Source: Metaphire vulgaris (lineage: Eukaryota > Annelida > Clitellata > Crassiclitellata > Megascolecidae). Taken from it: 64,000 nucleotides of DNA. Under the pieces are notes generated by a model. That model searched no databases. It had not been told where the DNA came from and was given only the letters and a program-made list of their open reading frames with translations. Below, one piece after another: positions 34,503 through 44,950 of this stretch (the stretch's first letter is position 1; each line of letters opens with the position of its first letter). The stretch covers positions 10,796,613 through 10,860,612 of the forward strand of contig CM030865.1 in the NCBI GenBank assembly GCA_018105865.1. The letters are read 5' to 3'. Made by a program: the position numbers and the translations under genes.

Positions 34503-35559
34503 TATGAAAGTAATTGCAGGGGGAAACGTGCGCCTCATTTGCATCTGTGCGCATTGTTTGTACCCAAATAGCCTCACAGCTAAAACGCGAAAATCGGAGA
34601 ATCGTTGAATTTCTATTGGCTGGTTATACTTGACGGTTAATGATTTGCACAATGCAAATTAAATCAATGACGTGAAATGTCGGTTTTGTGTAACTTTGAA
34701 CGCGGAATCAGTTCGTATATAACACTCTGTAGGCCTACAATGATTTCTATAGACTGGGCCGAGACAAGCGGGGGTGGCAGAAAAGTTTTAATTTTTTTAA
34801 ACCCTAGCAGTGCAAGGTTTTGGTGAAATCTCTGACAAACTAATTCACAATAAATGTTATAGAAAATTGGAAAAGCGCATGGGCGTCCGCAGAAATTTGC
34901 ACCCCCCCCCAAACTGCACCCCCCAGAAATTCCGGGGGGGTGCAAAACAGGGTCTTGTGACGAAAGAAACAAGTAATTTTACTTTTTTTCGTAACTCCAC
35001 AATTTTTCCCGGGGGTACAATTAATTGCACCCCCTTGCACCACATTCCGGACGCCCATGGAAAAGCGTGCGACAAACAACAAGTACTGTCGTGTTTAAGC
35101 GACCCTGCCAAAAGTCTGGCTACGTAGCCAGTCTTAAACAAGTCTAGAAGAAAGAGTATACGGTAATAGAATGAACGTTCCGCACTGCGCTGTGCAGTTG
35201 GAATGATAACATGATATGTGTGTGTGTGTGTGTGCATATACGGTATAAGGACAGTGGCGAAATCCTGTCATAACCGTTGGGGTGACAGAATAATTTTTTA
35301 AAAAAGTAAACCCACTCATAGATATGGAATATCCCCCATTGGGGGGGGGGATTTTTGCTTGTCAGACTTTTTGGGACGTTCAAGAAGCAATTAATCGTTA
35401 GCACAAAAAAATTGATGACCTTTTTTGACCAGTGTTTGGAATTTAGTCAACAATACATTGGGGGCGGAGGGGTAAATACTATATACCTCCTTCACTAGTT
35501 ATTGGACTGGACCGTCCCCCACAGCCCCCCCCCCCCCGATCTACGCCCCTGTATATGAG

Positions 35560-36480
35560 CGTAACAGTTACGCGTGTTTCTAAAGACACCTTTATAATAA
35601 ACTACGATACAGAACGGCATGAACGGCCCATGCTTGTCACGCAAGAAGGTAGACTGCAATTTGATCACGAATGCAATACATGACGCCGGCAATAAATGCG
35701 GTACTACAGAGAAGATTGCTGTCACGTAGCCTGTCTGGAGTGGATGGGGGTGGGGGTTGGGTGGGGGGTGACGCTGGTTAAAACTAGAGCTGTAACTGCG
35801 CTATTTTTCTTAATCGGGTTAATCGCACGATTAATCTTTTTAAATCGCCGTTTTAAAACACATGACACATGACGGACATGCGCATGCGGGACAAAGTAAG
35901 TAAGCAGTCTCGTGAATTTATATAGCGCTTTCGAAATAGGCACCGCTGCAGTAGCTGCTTATTTTTAGGCGCTCAAGCATCGATGAGAGACCGTGAAAAA
36001 AATGGAGGTGCTAATCAGCCCCCTCCCTCCACCCCCACCCTCGAATCTCACGGGCCCTGAGACCACGCATCGCCGATGACATACAGTAGGCGTACAGAAG
36101 AAAAGTGTACGCAACGCGCATACATAACAGCGTGCACATCGTCAAAATAGGCCGTCCGCCTGTTTAAAAATACAATTATCTCCCCTATGCCCTATGCAAT
36201 CCGGTGCGACAGGCTATTTTTCCAATTACGCATTGTGTTGAGGTATACGCATTTTTATATCGAGTGCAGGGCCTCCAGATGCTGCCATAGTAATCGGCGT
36301 TATTCTAATCGCCGAAAAGGAAGCACACACAATGCAGCAGCTGCATGGGCAGAGAAACAGAATAGGCAGACATATACAAACAAACAAGCACACACGCACA
36401 CATACAACGCCATCGACAACCGGAGAAACCCGGAGATACTCAAGCGATAGGCTACACTTTAGCGTTGATTTTTTGGATTT
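35560..36480. other. Unassigned unique sequence
   Basis: Short C-rich patches and a TATAGCGCTTTCG LINE-tail relic at 35920; no coding region recognised. Confidence 0.4.
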
Positions 36481-36596
36481 TTTAACGGGACATTAATAAA
36501 CGCTTTTAACGAAAGATCACTGCAAAAATACAGGGATTATGCCACCGGGGTGCGGCGGAAGATGGCAGAGTAGGGTTACGAGCTGAAGCGGTAGGC

Positions 36597-36989
36597 CAGT
36601 AGCGTGCAGAGGGTGGGGCCGGTGGAGCGGTGACCCTGGGCGCCGACTAGATGGGGGCGCAAACATTGACTCGGCGACCACTTTTTTTGCTCGTTTATTA
36701 ATTATGGGGGGCGTCAAAATCAAAATTGACTCGGAAACCTTCTTTGCCCCCTTTTTGTCCCTTTATTGACTTGGTCCCGGGCGCCCACCACTCTGCCAGT
36801 GGCGGCTCCACAGGGGGCCCCCGGGGGGGCGTGCCCATATTAAGTGCATGCCCCCCTGTTGGGACCCTATACTTAATACTACATACCTAACAACAAATGG
36901 TTGCCTCCCCATGATTAGAAGTTGCCACTCCAACGCCCCCCCCCCACTTGCCAAATCCTGGAGCCGCCACTGCTCTCTGCACACCACTG
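36597..36989. mobile_element. CAGTRGCGTGCAGAG MITE inserted in a SINE and itself interrupted
   Basis: Ends CAGTAGCGTGCAGAG / CTCTGCACACCACTG with perfect duplication CGGTAGGC (36589-36596, 36990-36997). Host of 36797-36972. Confidence 0.88.
36797..36972. mobile_element. CAGTGGCGGCTC-family MITE nested at second level
   Basis: Flanks CACTCTGC/CTCTCTGC, inside 36597-36989. Confidence 0.9.
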
Positions 36990-37022
36990 CGGTAGGCAGA
37001 CGGAGCGAGGTTCAAGCCCCTA

Positions 37023-37075
<53 letters not shown>

Positions 37076-37099
37076 CATCATCATCATCATTATTATTAT

Positions 37100-37290
37100 C
37101 AGTGGCGGCTCTAGGATTTGGCAAGTGGGGGGCGTTGGGGTGGCAACTTCTAATCATGGGGCCAACCATTTGTTGTTTAATTTATGTAGCATTAAGTATA
37201 GGGTCCCAACTGGGGGGAGCACTGGAGGGGCCAGGCTCTCAATAGGGGGGGGCACGGGCCCCCCTGGCCCCGCCGGTGGAGCTGCCACTG
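37100..37290. mobile_element. CAGTGGCGGCTC-family MITE in an ATT microsatellite
   Basis: Flanks ATTATTAT on both sides; the microsatellite resumes after the element. Confidence 0.9.
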
Positions 37291-37299
37291 ATTATTATT

Positions 37300-38095
37300 G
37301 GAGTAAGAAAATTTGACGATTTGAGCGCTTAATTTACACTGAAAATTAGTCGACAGAAATGTCATCTGCTGTCATTGCCTCCGACCTATTTACAAACCAA
37401 GCGGATGCTTAGATGCTCAAAAGCTCTCTGTAATAAGACCCAGACCCCCCCTCTCCCCTCACCCCCCCCCGCCCCCAATCAACGCTAGGCCCATACTAGT
37501 ACTAGGCCTGGTTCGTAAAAACACTCGGATGGCGGTGGAGAGAGGGAGAGGACCGTGGCATGCTTCAGTCAGTCAATGGGCCTATAAATAACAGTAATTA
37601 TATTATAATTAACAAGACGGTTCGAACGATAGCTCATCAGCTACATGTATAATTATCAAAACCGTGCATGGGTATAGATGGTTAATTAAAATGCATCTGA
37701 TACGAACCAGAAATAGACGGACGAGTCTATTTTGTCTACACTGGTGCACTGCTTTGTAGGCCTAGACATCAGGAGTCTGGGTAATTTTCTACGCGGAAAC
37801 ATCTTCATCTGGGCTTTTTTCTTGGCGTCGTTAGTAATCGTCACAGACATATGTTTCCTTCAGTTCTTCTGCTTCTTCATCCTGGGACTGACAGTAGCCT
37901 ACACGTAAGCGAATCCTGCCCCCTCCCCCCGACTTCCCAAAGGGAGTAGGAGGAACGCCGAACCTGGGAGCGGGAGGGGGGAGAGGGGGTCGTCGACAGC
38001 CAGGGTCGTCGAAATCCAGACGACGAAGTCACGTGGCCGAAGTAGTCGGCGAGAGCGAAGCGGCGGTTCGCGTCGAGTCCGGGTCGTGGAGTCAC
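37300..38095. other. TENT5 downstream region
   Basis: Presumed 3' UTR and flank of TENT5 on the minus strand; no clear poly(A) signal was chosen. GC-rich to about 37900, then AT-rich unique DNA. Confidence 0.4.
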
Positions 38096-38099
38096 GTGA

Positions 38100-39480
38100 T
38101 CACGCAACGCACTGCGGACAGACCTCGCAATAGGGACACGGCGACGGCGACGACGACGACGACGATGATGAAGATGATGATGATGATGAAGATGATGATG
38201 ACGACTGGTTCGTGTAGTCGTACGAGTATACGGTGTAGTAGTGGTGAGGTCGGTCCATGCCCGGGAACGAGTAGGGGAACGGTCCGTAATACACCTGGTC
38301 TATGATCAGGTTACTCTTGTCCTGGTCGAATGTGAGGAACGGCTGGTTCTGGTACTGCGCCGGGTACGCCGCCGCCGCTCGCCGGTCGCGTACCATCAGT
38401 ACCCGCTGACCCAGCTGGTGGATGAGGCCGAGGGTCTGGCGCCGCTCGTGTCCCATCAGACAGATGGTACTCTCGTTGACGACCTTCCAGAGTACCGTCA
38501 GGTACCGGTACTTCAGGTGGGCTTCCTTGTCGAGGAAGTGGTCGGACAGGTAGTTTTCCAGCTTCACCCTCTGTTCGGCCACGTCGGAGAAGTCGATGAA
38601 AAACCGCGAGCACATGTACTTCTCCAGCAGCTGCATGTCGGCGTCGTCGATCGGCGAGTACCCGCGTACCAGCAGGTTGCAGTACTTGAGCAGGCCGCCG
38701 CCGCGTATCTCCTCCGGGTTCCTGGTGGCGATCAGCTTGTTGTTGAGGTGGAAGAGGGCGACGTCGAAGTCGCCGTAGACCGACTCGGCGACAACGGTCG
38801 GGTAGAAGTGCTCGGTCATCGGGGCCGTCGAGACGTCGTAGAAGGTGACGAGGCTGTCGACGACGATCTGGAAAGAGTCGACGCTGAACTCGAACTGCCG
38901 GCGGATCGTGTCGGCGAACTTCAGCTCGACGTTCCGGCCGCCGTTGTTGGTCAGCGAGATGAGGCTCCAGCGGTCCGTCGCCGTGCAGATCTTGACCATC
39001 TTGTGGACGTACGCTTCGTTGAGACTGGCCGGCGATATCCGATCCCTGTTGACGCCGCGCGGAAGGAAGTCGAGCAGCGAGTTCAGCACGGCGTCCTTGA
39101 CCTTCCGGAGGTCGTGCTCCGAGGTCAGCGCCAGGCCGAAGATCAGGTCGAGGTCGTTGTACGCCTGGTCGGCGCTGCCGAGGACGTGGCTGGCCGCTCC
39201 GCCGTTCAGACGGACGTCCCGCAGGTGGATCCCGTTGTCCTGGAGGCTCCGGCGCACCACCCGGACGAGGTCCTTGGGGCGGACGTCGAGCGTGGGAAAG
39301 TTGCCGCGTCCGTGGACCTGGATCGGGTTTTCCATGACGCCGTGCAGGCGATCGACCTGCTCGTAACACAACACCTGGAAGCGATTTCCGCCCCTTCCAC
39401 CGCCGACGACGAATCCCTTTCCTTCGACGTCCTCGTCTCCGGCATCGCACTGGATCTGACTGGACTGTGCCCCGGATCGT
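38100..39480 (-). CDS. TENT5: TENT5 main coding exon
   Basis: Acceptor gaattttccag with a pyrimidine-rich tract, then 1381 nt open to TGA. Carries the whole nucleotidyltransferase fold and the C-terminal Ser/Cys tail. A long open frame exists on the opposite strand but is a GC-bias shadow. Confidence 0.95.
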
Positions 39481-39630
39481 CTGGAAAATTCGACGGAAAA
39501 CGCAACAATATGTTACGGCACACGATAATAAGTCCGGCGTCACCGCTATCACTGTCTCTCTCGGTCGGTCGGTGCCAAACAGCTGTGACTGCCTTCGTCG
39601 CCCCCGAAGAAAAACTCACGTTATTATCAT
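38100..39630 (-). CDS. TENT5: TENT5 (FAM46) terminal nucleotidyltransferase, gene span (two exons)
   Basis: TENT5 proteins are cytoplasmic non-canonical poly(A) polymerases that extend mRNA tails, notably of secreted proteins (family knowledge). The spliced product is 463 aa, against about 390-440 in vertebrates. Visible order: acidic/Gly-rich N-terminus (1-38); [20 protein letters not shown] (59-78); nucleotidyltransferase signature LNGGAASH (95-102) with catalytic NDLDLIF (D113, D115); third carboxylate NVELKF (E189); [54 protein letters not shown]; and [18 protein letters not shown]. After residue ~430 comes a run of about 19 Ser encoded by mixed TCA/TCG/TCT codons, then [15 protein letters not shown]. 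The vertebrate TWLPCN-type end is absent. GC is far above the surroundings. It is divergent to SNX3 about 2 kb away. Which of the vertebrate paralogues A-D it equals cannot be said; a pre-duplication gene is likely. Confidence 0.95.
39481..39619 (-). other. TENT5 intron 1
   Basis: 139-bp intron with gtgagt...ttttccag borders. It is the only intron proposed in this gene. Confidence 0.7.
39620..39630 (-). CDS. TENT5: TENT5 exon 1 (three codons plus two bases)
   Basis: ATG ATA ATA AC followed by the strong donor gtgagt. The main exon's frame is open upstream to a TAA but has no ATG before the catalytic domain, so a start exon is required. This one supplies ATG in the right phase (AC + A = Thr4). 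The ATG has G at -3, and a tiny upstream ORF (ATG AAT ACA TAA) ends 6 bases before it. Confidence 0.72.
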
Positions 39631-39659
39631 CTCCTCGTTATGTATTCATCCGCGCTCTC

Positions 39660-39700
39660 TCGCCGAACGACCGCATCACCCGAAACAATATATACGCCGA
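39660..39700 (-). promoter_or_regulatory. Candidate TENT5 TATA promoter
   Basis: TATATATTG on the minus strand (39686-39695), embedded in GC-rich sequence, lies about 55 bp before the proposed ATG. A start site about 30 bp downstream would leave a very short 5' UTR holding only the three-codon uORF. Confidence 0.5.
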
Positions 39701-39963
39701 CGCATGCGAGGACTGCGGGGCCCTGCCCTGCCCGGCCCGGCCCGACCCTACCCCGGCCTCGACGACACCGTGGGCCTGCTTTGAGACGCTCCATCGATCG
39801 GTGCCCGTTTATCTCGTTTCATGTCGTCGGGCAAATCGCACGGCGTACGATAACACAGTAAAACCGCATCGAGTCTGTTTGAAACTTTTAAACATATGTA
39901 GCGTGATTCTAAAATGGCTTATTACGAGGCATCACGATAATAAACAAGTGGAATTATTTTAAA

Positions 39964-40011
39964 ATAATAATAACAAGACATAATTATAATAATAATGACG
40001 CGAAAGGATTA

Positions 40012-40052
<41 letters not shown>

Positions 40053-40127
40053 AATAATAACAATAATAGTTATTATTGTTATTATTATTGTTATTATTGT
40101 TATTATTGTTAATAATAATAATAATAA

Positions 40128-40193
<66 letters not shown>

Positions 40194-40260
40194 CATCATC
40201 ATCATGATCAATCATCATCATCATGCTTACTTAGCCTCTTCTTCTTCTTTTTCTTCTTCT

Positions 40261-40354
<94 letters not shown>

Positions 40355-40370
40355 GTCAATAATAATAATA
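39964..40370. repeat. AAT/ATT and TTC microsatellite block between TENT5 and SNX3
   Basis: (ATT)n, (ATTGTT)n, (CTT)n 40239-40305 and (ATT)n in series; lies in the divergent intergenic region. Confidence 0.95.
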
Positions 40371-40890
40371 ATTTATTGTCGTAAATTTTAAATAAATTCA
40401 TTTAATATTTCGCACGTGATTATCTTTAAGAACTAATGACAGCGTTTTATAACCAAATGACTAGCACTGAATAAGTACTTTCACTTATTTGGCAGAGGCG
40501 TAGTTAGGAATTTGATTGAGGGGTATAAATATGTGTGTGTGTGTGTGTGTGTGTGGGGGTGGGGGTGTACAAATCTCCACTATAAAACCACATGAACCAT
40601 ATATGATAATATGAACCATTTTGACGAAACTTTTAGGAAATTCTTTTTGTTGCGGACTCCCAATCGAGTTAAAACTTAAAAGCAATTATCGTTTTCGTTT
40701 TGCGGTTTCGCTTTCGTTATAGCCTAAATATAGGTCCTTTTGCGCAATCTTCAATACAGGAGTAATCCTAGTAAACCACTTAAAATTCATGCATTATTAA
40801 TATTATAATTATTGAAATTTTTTACTACAGCATTTCTATTATTTTCGAGCTATTTTGACTTTTTCTGGAATGAAATGGCTGCCAACTGTG

Positions 40891-41140
40891 ATTGGTCGCT
40901 ATTTTTGGCTTCATCGCCAAAAACAATTGTTTTCCGTCGACCAATAGGAAAGCTCCGTCCCTGGCGACTTCACGGATTTCTATAAATAGAAATCCGTGGG
41001 CGACTTCTTCAACTATTCGTAGTTCGTACGGACCAAAGTTGTAAATATGTACAGCTTTGGTACGGAACATTGACCTCATTTAAGTTAATAGACGCCAATG
41101 GTACGGATCATAGACTTTAATAATAAATCTATGGTACGGA
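40891..41140. repeat. Hairpin cluster upstream of SNX3 with GGTACGGA repeats
   Basis: Hairpin 1: ATTGGTCG (40891)/CGACCAAT (40938), with an inner perfect 8-bp stem TTTTTGGC/GCCAAAAA. Hairpin 2: 12-bp perfect stem CACGGATTTCTA, loop TAAA (40971-40998). Hairpin 3: CCAAAG/CTTTGG (41033-41060). Hairpin 4: ATAGA...TCTAT (41110-41132). GTACGGA occurs four times between 41026 and 41140. CCAAT-box sequences sit in hairpin 1. No coding potential was recognised. Confidence 0.7.
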
Positions 41141-41699
41141 CGTTGTTAACTTGTTGATGAGTAAAAAGGTCATCACCTCTTTTTGACACTTGATGACTAA
41201 AAAATTAAGGTCATTAACACTAAAAAAGTGTCAAAACTGTTTAGGGGCCCGCCATTGAGCCTCTGCCCATGGGCCCGGAATTTATCTCGATGGCGGTCAT
41301 GGAAATGAGTTCCCAAACCTTTCTTCCTAAAAAAAGCACTGGCTAAAAGACACCTTTTGAATATTATAATAAACTGATAAAACCAAAAATATCATAAAAC
41401 TATTAGAATACATGTATGTTTCATCTTTTATGTGTTTCCTACTGTTTCGTGTACATGCTTTTTTGGTTGTAGGAATCACAGATTTATTAGTAAAGTCTAT
41501 GATAGGAATTGCGAAATAACGATTAATATAGCGCTTTATGTTTCGTGAAGCGATTTATAAACAGGAAATAGCATCGTACAGAAACACACGGACAAGTGTG
41601 CGACGACTAAACCGTCAAAAAGTCATTCGATTTAATCGCAATAGAAAATAAAATAGGTTAAAAAACCGAGAAATATCTTAAATAAATAATAATCGACGG

Positions 41700-41858
41700 A
41701 TGGCGAACAGGGACGTGACCGCCCGAATCCAGCCGCGAAAACAGGACCTCGAGGACGCCTATGCTCCGCCGGCTAACTTCCTGGAGCTCGATGTCCTCAA
41801 CCCCGAAACTCACGGAGTCGGAAACAAGCGCTACACGGACTACGAACTCCGGATGAGG
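41700..41858 (+). CDS. SNX3: SNX3 exon 1
   Basis: MANRDVTARIQPRKQDLEDA through to YTDYELRMR, 53 codons, donor gtaact. The ATG at 41700 aligns with the vertebrate start region; the PX domain begins near residue 28. Confidence 0.95.
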
Positions 41859-44800
41859 GTAACTCCGACCACCCTCTCTTTGTGTGCTATCCGTCCCAGA
41901 TTAAGATACGAATCCCCGACTGGGTTGGTCGCAGCACATTTTGATGTCGGGACTTGTCGTTACAGTCACATGACAAATCACTCTAAACCAGTTATCGTCA
42001 TTATTGTTATTATTATTCATTGGCGTAAACTTGGACGAAAAAATGGGCACCCAGTCCCTATATACATTTCCCTTTACCTATGACGGCCTCTCAAAAATTG
42101 GGAGAGGGGGTCGAGCCTAGGGCCTAATGGAAGTTTACGCCTAAGTTATTGTTAAACCTCTTAATGTCACTCTTTTTGATGTAATGGAATTTTACGATGC
42201 AGTTAGTATTAATTAATGAACAATTCGTAAGTATTTCCGAAAGACTTTAAGTAACTATGTTGAAATTATTACATGCTTTTGATATAATTTATAACATCGG
42301 TGTGGAAAGTTATATAATTACATTGCATATCTTCTCAGCTTACAGAGGCTTGAATCTCAGGGTGACACTAGAAAATCAGAAAGAATTTTCTAAAGTAAAA
42401 AATCAATGAATGTGTCTCGTTTTTGTAGACAAGTTGTTTTTTCAGTTTTTTTGGTGACAGTATTTAAATGCTGATTTGATGGATTTTTTTATCACAGACC
42501 AGCTTGCCGATATTTCGAGTGAAAGAATCTTGTGTCCGTCGTAGGTACAGCGACTTTGAGTGGCTGAGGGGTGAACTGGAAAGAGATAGCAAGGTTTGTT
42601 TTTGCAGTTTATTAGCCGATATTTAAAATCTTTTCTAGCTAAAATTTGTTATTCCTTTTTCACGCATGACAACAGTGTAATAGCCAGGATTCCTGAATTG
42701 GGGGGAGTGGGGGGGACTTTGACATTTTTCGGCCCAAACGTCTTGATGAGCTTATATAAGTTTGTTGTGTCAAACGCCTTAAAATGTTGTCTGGTGTTTT
42801 CTCACTCGATCTAATGCTATTCCTGCCCCTCTGGGTGAATCTCAACTGGTCCCGGGCTGAATAAGGGGGGAGCACCTCCATGACACATAAGGCTACACCA
42901 ATGCATGACAGTGATGGATTTTCTACCTAATTAAGGGCATTTGATTTTGGGCTGGCCAGAAATTATAATCATTGCCTCAAGGTAGTTTTGCCTATGCCCT
43001 TCGTCGTACAAAGGCACTTGGGTGACATGCTTATCAAAGATCGCTTCATCGCAGTATTTATAAAACAAAATTCAAGAACTCGGATTTGTAAGAATTTGAT
43101 CGTATGGCACAAACTGCTGCATTGATCCTTGATTATTGTAAAGCGAGGTGCTATATAAATCATTTATTTTGCATACCATCATATGTTCAGCTGTGTGTGT
43201 AATTCAAACTTACTACAGTGAAATCCGCTTAATTGCATAGGTGCCGTGCAAGCCTTGCTTATGCGATTAACTGGGCTATGCGAATAGCCGGGACGTCTGA
43301 TAATTAATTGTACGCACAAAACACTGGTTCGGGTTTTTATGTTGTTATGTGATTATGCGGGTTATGCAATTAAGCGGTATGCGATTAAGTGGGATCCACT
43401 GTATTGTACAATTGTACATTATGTTATGATTCTGACCAGTTCTGCTAGGTGCATGGATGGTATCAACTGTTGTAGATGTTTTACACTTGCTTCTGCTTGT
43501 GTTTTCAATTTCAGTAATTTATCTAGAATTTACTGTAAATTCTGATTTATTACTTTTAATAATGAATTTTAGATTGTTGTGCCTCCGCTGCCAGGAAAAG
43601 CACTCAGCAGGCTGCTCCCGTTCCGTGGGGACGACGGTATTTTTGAAGACGATTTCATCGAGGACAGGCGAAAAGGACTGGAACAATTCATAAACAAGTA
43701 GTTACTTGTAGTTAAACAAGTAGATACTTGTAGTTAAACAAGTAGATACTTGTAGTTAAACAAGTAGATACTTGTAGTTAAACAAGTAGATACTTGTAGT
43801 TAAACAAGTAGATACTTGTAGTCAGAGAGTTGTAGCATGCCAATGGCTATTGTGGCTCTAGCCATGGGCGGCACACATGACAGGGGCGGTAAATTTTGGA
43901 AGCGATGAACTTCTTTGCTTTGTCAGGGGATTTTCAGTGAAGGTGGGAAATTTTAGACAATTATCCCCTCTTCTGATGAGGGTCTCACATGTAATGAAAG
44001 TATTTAATCCTATTATTGATACTTTTGTCAAGTCCTCCTATTTTCATATCCTCTTTTTAGATATCTTTACTAATGGGCAGTTAGTAGTGGAAATGTCAGC
44101 ATTGTGAGGCTATGACTGACAATTTATTGATGTCACTTCAATCAGTCAATCAGTAAATCAATCAACCAATAGATAGATTAACTCTCTATTCAGCACTTAC
44201 AAGTCATGTCACAAAAGTGATTAATAATAGCAAATATTTTTAATCATATTATAATGAATCAGTTAAATCAGAAATAAAAAAATTTCTAGACATTGAAATG
44301 ACTTTTTTGCATAAGGGGTCGTCCATAAATGACGTAACGTGATTTTCGGCACTTTTTTACCCCCTCCCCCACGTAATGCGATGTAACAAAAAGTCAGACC
44401 CATAAAATATGATGTAGCAACAGGCCAATCCCCCTTTTCTTCTTCCGAAAAGTCTTGAGAAGCAAAAAAGGTCATTCATCCTTCTATTTTTTCCATCTCC
44501 AAACATGCTGACAAGCAAAAAAGGTCATCCTTGTATTTTTCCCTCTCCAAATACCCTGACAAGCAAAAAAAGGTCGTCACTTAAGATTTTGTGTTGCGTT
44601 ACGTCACATTGACGGAACCCACCTCCCCACCCCTCGTCACACTTCGTAACAAATGTCCAGACCCCCTCTTCCCTTAGGCGCGTTACGTCATTTGTGGACG
44701 AGCCCTAAGTAATATTAAATATATATATATATATATATACGGTACTTTGGCAAGAGTTAACATTAGAGCCATTATGGAGTGTACATGAGACGCATTTGAT

Positions 44801-44950
44801 TGGATTTTGTATCTTAGAATTTCGTTTTGATCGTTTTCAAACAGAATTGCTGGTCACCCGTTGGCCCAGAATGAAAAATGTCTCCATATTTTTCTCCTGG
44901 AACCAGTCATCGACAGGAACTACATTCCAGGGAAAGTTCGCATGACATGA
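41700..44950 (+). CDS. SNX3: Sorting nexin SNX3/SNX12, gene span (four exons, complete)
   Basis: SNX3 is a PX-domain protein that binds PI3P on early endosomes and, with the retromer trimer, recycles cargo such as Wntless (family knowledge). The four exons give 161 aa, against 162 in human SNX3. Landmarks: LEDAYAPPANFLELDVLNPE (17-36), RRRYSDFEWLR (67-77) with the PI3P-binding Arg-Tyr, PPLPGK (89-94), PFRGDDGIFEDDFIEDRRKG (101-120), LEQFINKIAGHPLAQNEKCL, and the C-terminal NYIPGKVRMT. All junctions keep phase. SNX3 and SNX12 are close paralogues; invertebrates usually have one, so the symbol is used in that sense. Introns are 639, 979 and 1147 bp and contain MITEs and a minisatellite. The neighbour TENT5 is transcribed away from it. 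Confidence 0.96.
42019..42143. mobile_element. TTGGCGTAAACTTGG MITE
   Basis: TTGGCGTAAACTTGGACG ... GGAAGTTTACGCCTAA, in SNX3 intron 1. Related pieces at 1-40, 30157-30270 and 32200-32430. Confidence 0.75.
42498..42593 (+). CDS. SNX3: SNX3 exon 2 (RRYSDF phosphoinositide motif)
   Basis: Acceptor atcacag, then TSLPIFRVKESCVRRRYSDF and EWLRGELERDSK, 32 codons, donor gtttgt. Phase 0 on both sides. Confidence 0.96.
43216..43401. mobile_element. pogo/Tigger-like MITE, second copy
   Basis: Reverse orientation of 4275-4448, TA flanks; SNX3 intron 2. Confidence 0.88.
43573..43697 (+). CDS. SNX3: SNX3 exon 3 (PPLPGK loop)
   Basis: Acceptor ttttag, then IVVPPLPGKALSRLLPFRGD and DGIFEDDFIEDRRKGLEQFI, then N and AA of the Lys codon. 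The donor gtagtt is the first unit of a 22-bp tandem repeat. Reading on instead of splicing meets TAG at once. Confidence 0.96.
43698..43822 (+). repeat. 22-bp minisatellite that copies the SNX3 exon-3 splice donor
   Basis: Unit GTAGATACTTGTAGTTAAAC plus AA, about 5.7 copies, starting exactly at the intron's first base. AACAAGTAG recurs at 22-bp steps (43695, 43717, 43739, 43761, 43783, 43805). ACTTGT and ACAAGT in each unit can pair as a 6-bp stem. Confidence 0.95.
44315..44705. mobile_element. PIF/Harbinger-type MITE
   Basis: GGGGTCGTCCATAAATGACG ... CGTCATTTGTGGACGAGCCC with 3-bp duplication TAA. Three GACAAGCAAAAAAGGTC cores. SNX3 intron 3. Confidence 0.88.
44845..44950 (+). CDS. SNX3: SNX3 exon 4 (C-terminus)
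   Basis: Acceptor tttcaaacag, A completing Lys127, then IAGHPLAQNEKCLHIFLLEP and VIDRNYIPGKVRMT and TGA at 44948-44950. A 209-bp inverted-repeat element carrying AATAAA (45055) starts about 100 bp downstream, in the presumed 3' UTR. Confidence 0.95.

Larger units (their letters stand above)
36553..37022 (+). repeat. tRNA-like SINE split by nested MITEs
   Basis: GATGGCAGAGTAGG...GCGGTAGGC (36559-36596) continues after the insertions as CGGTAGGCAGACGGAGCGAG and GTTCAAGCCCC (36990-37020). An ATT microsatellite follows. Confidence 0.75.

Noticed and set aside
38311..39552. Second long minus-strand frame through TENT5
   Set aside because: Arg/Pro-rich out-of-frame translation of the same exon.
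38241..39962. 573-residue open frame on the plus strand opposite TENT5
   Set aside because: Antisense shadow of a GC-rich coding exon; composition is Arg/Val/Glu/Asp-biased with no recognisable domain, while the minus strand matches TENT5 throughout.
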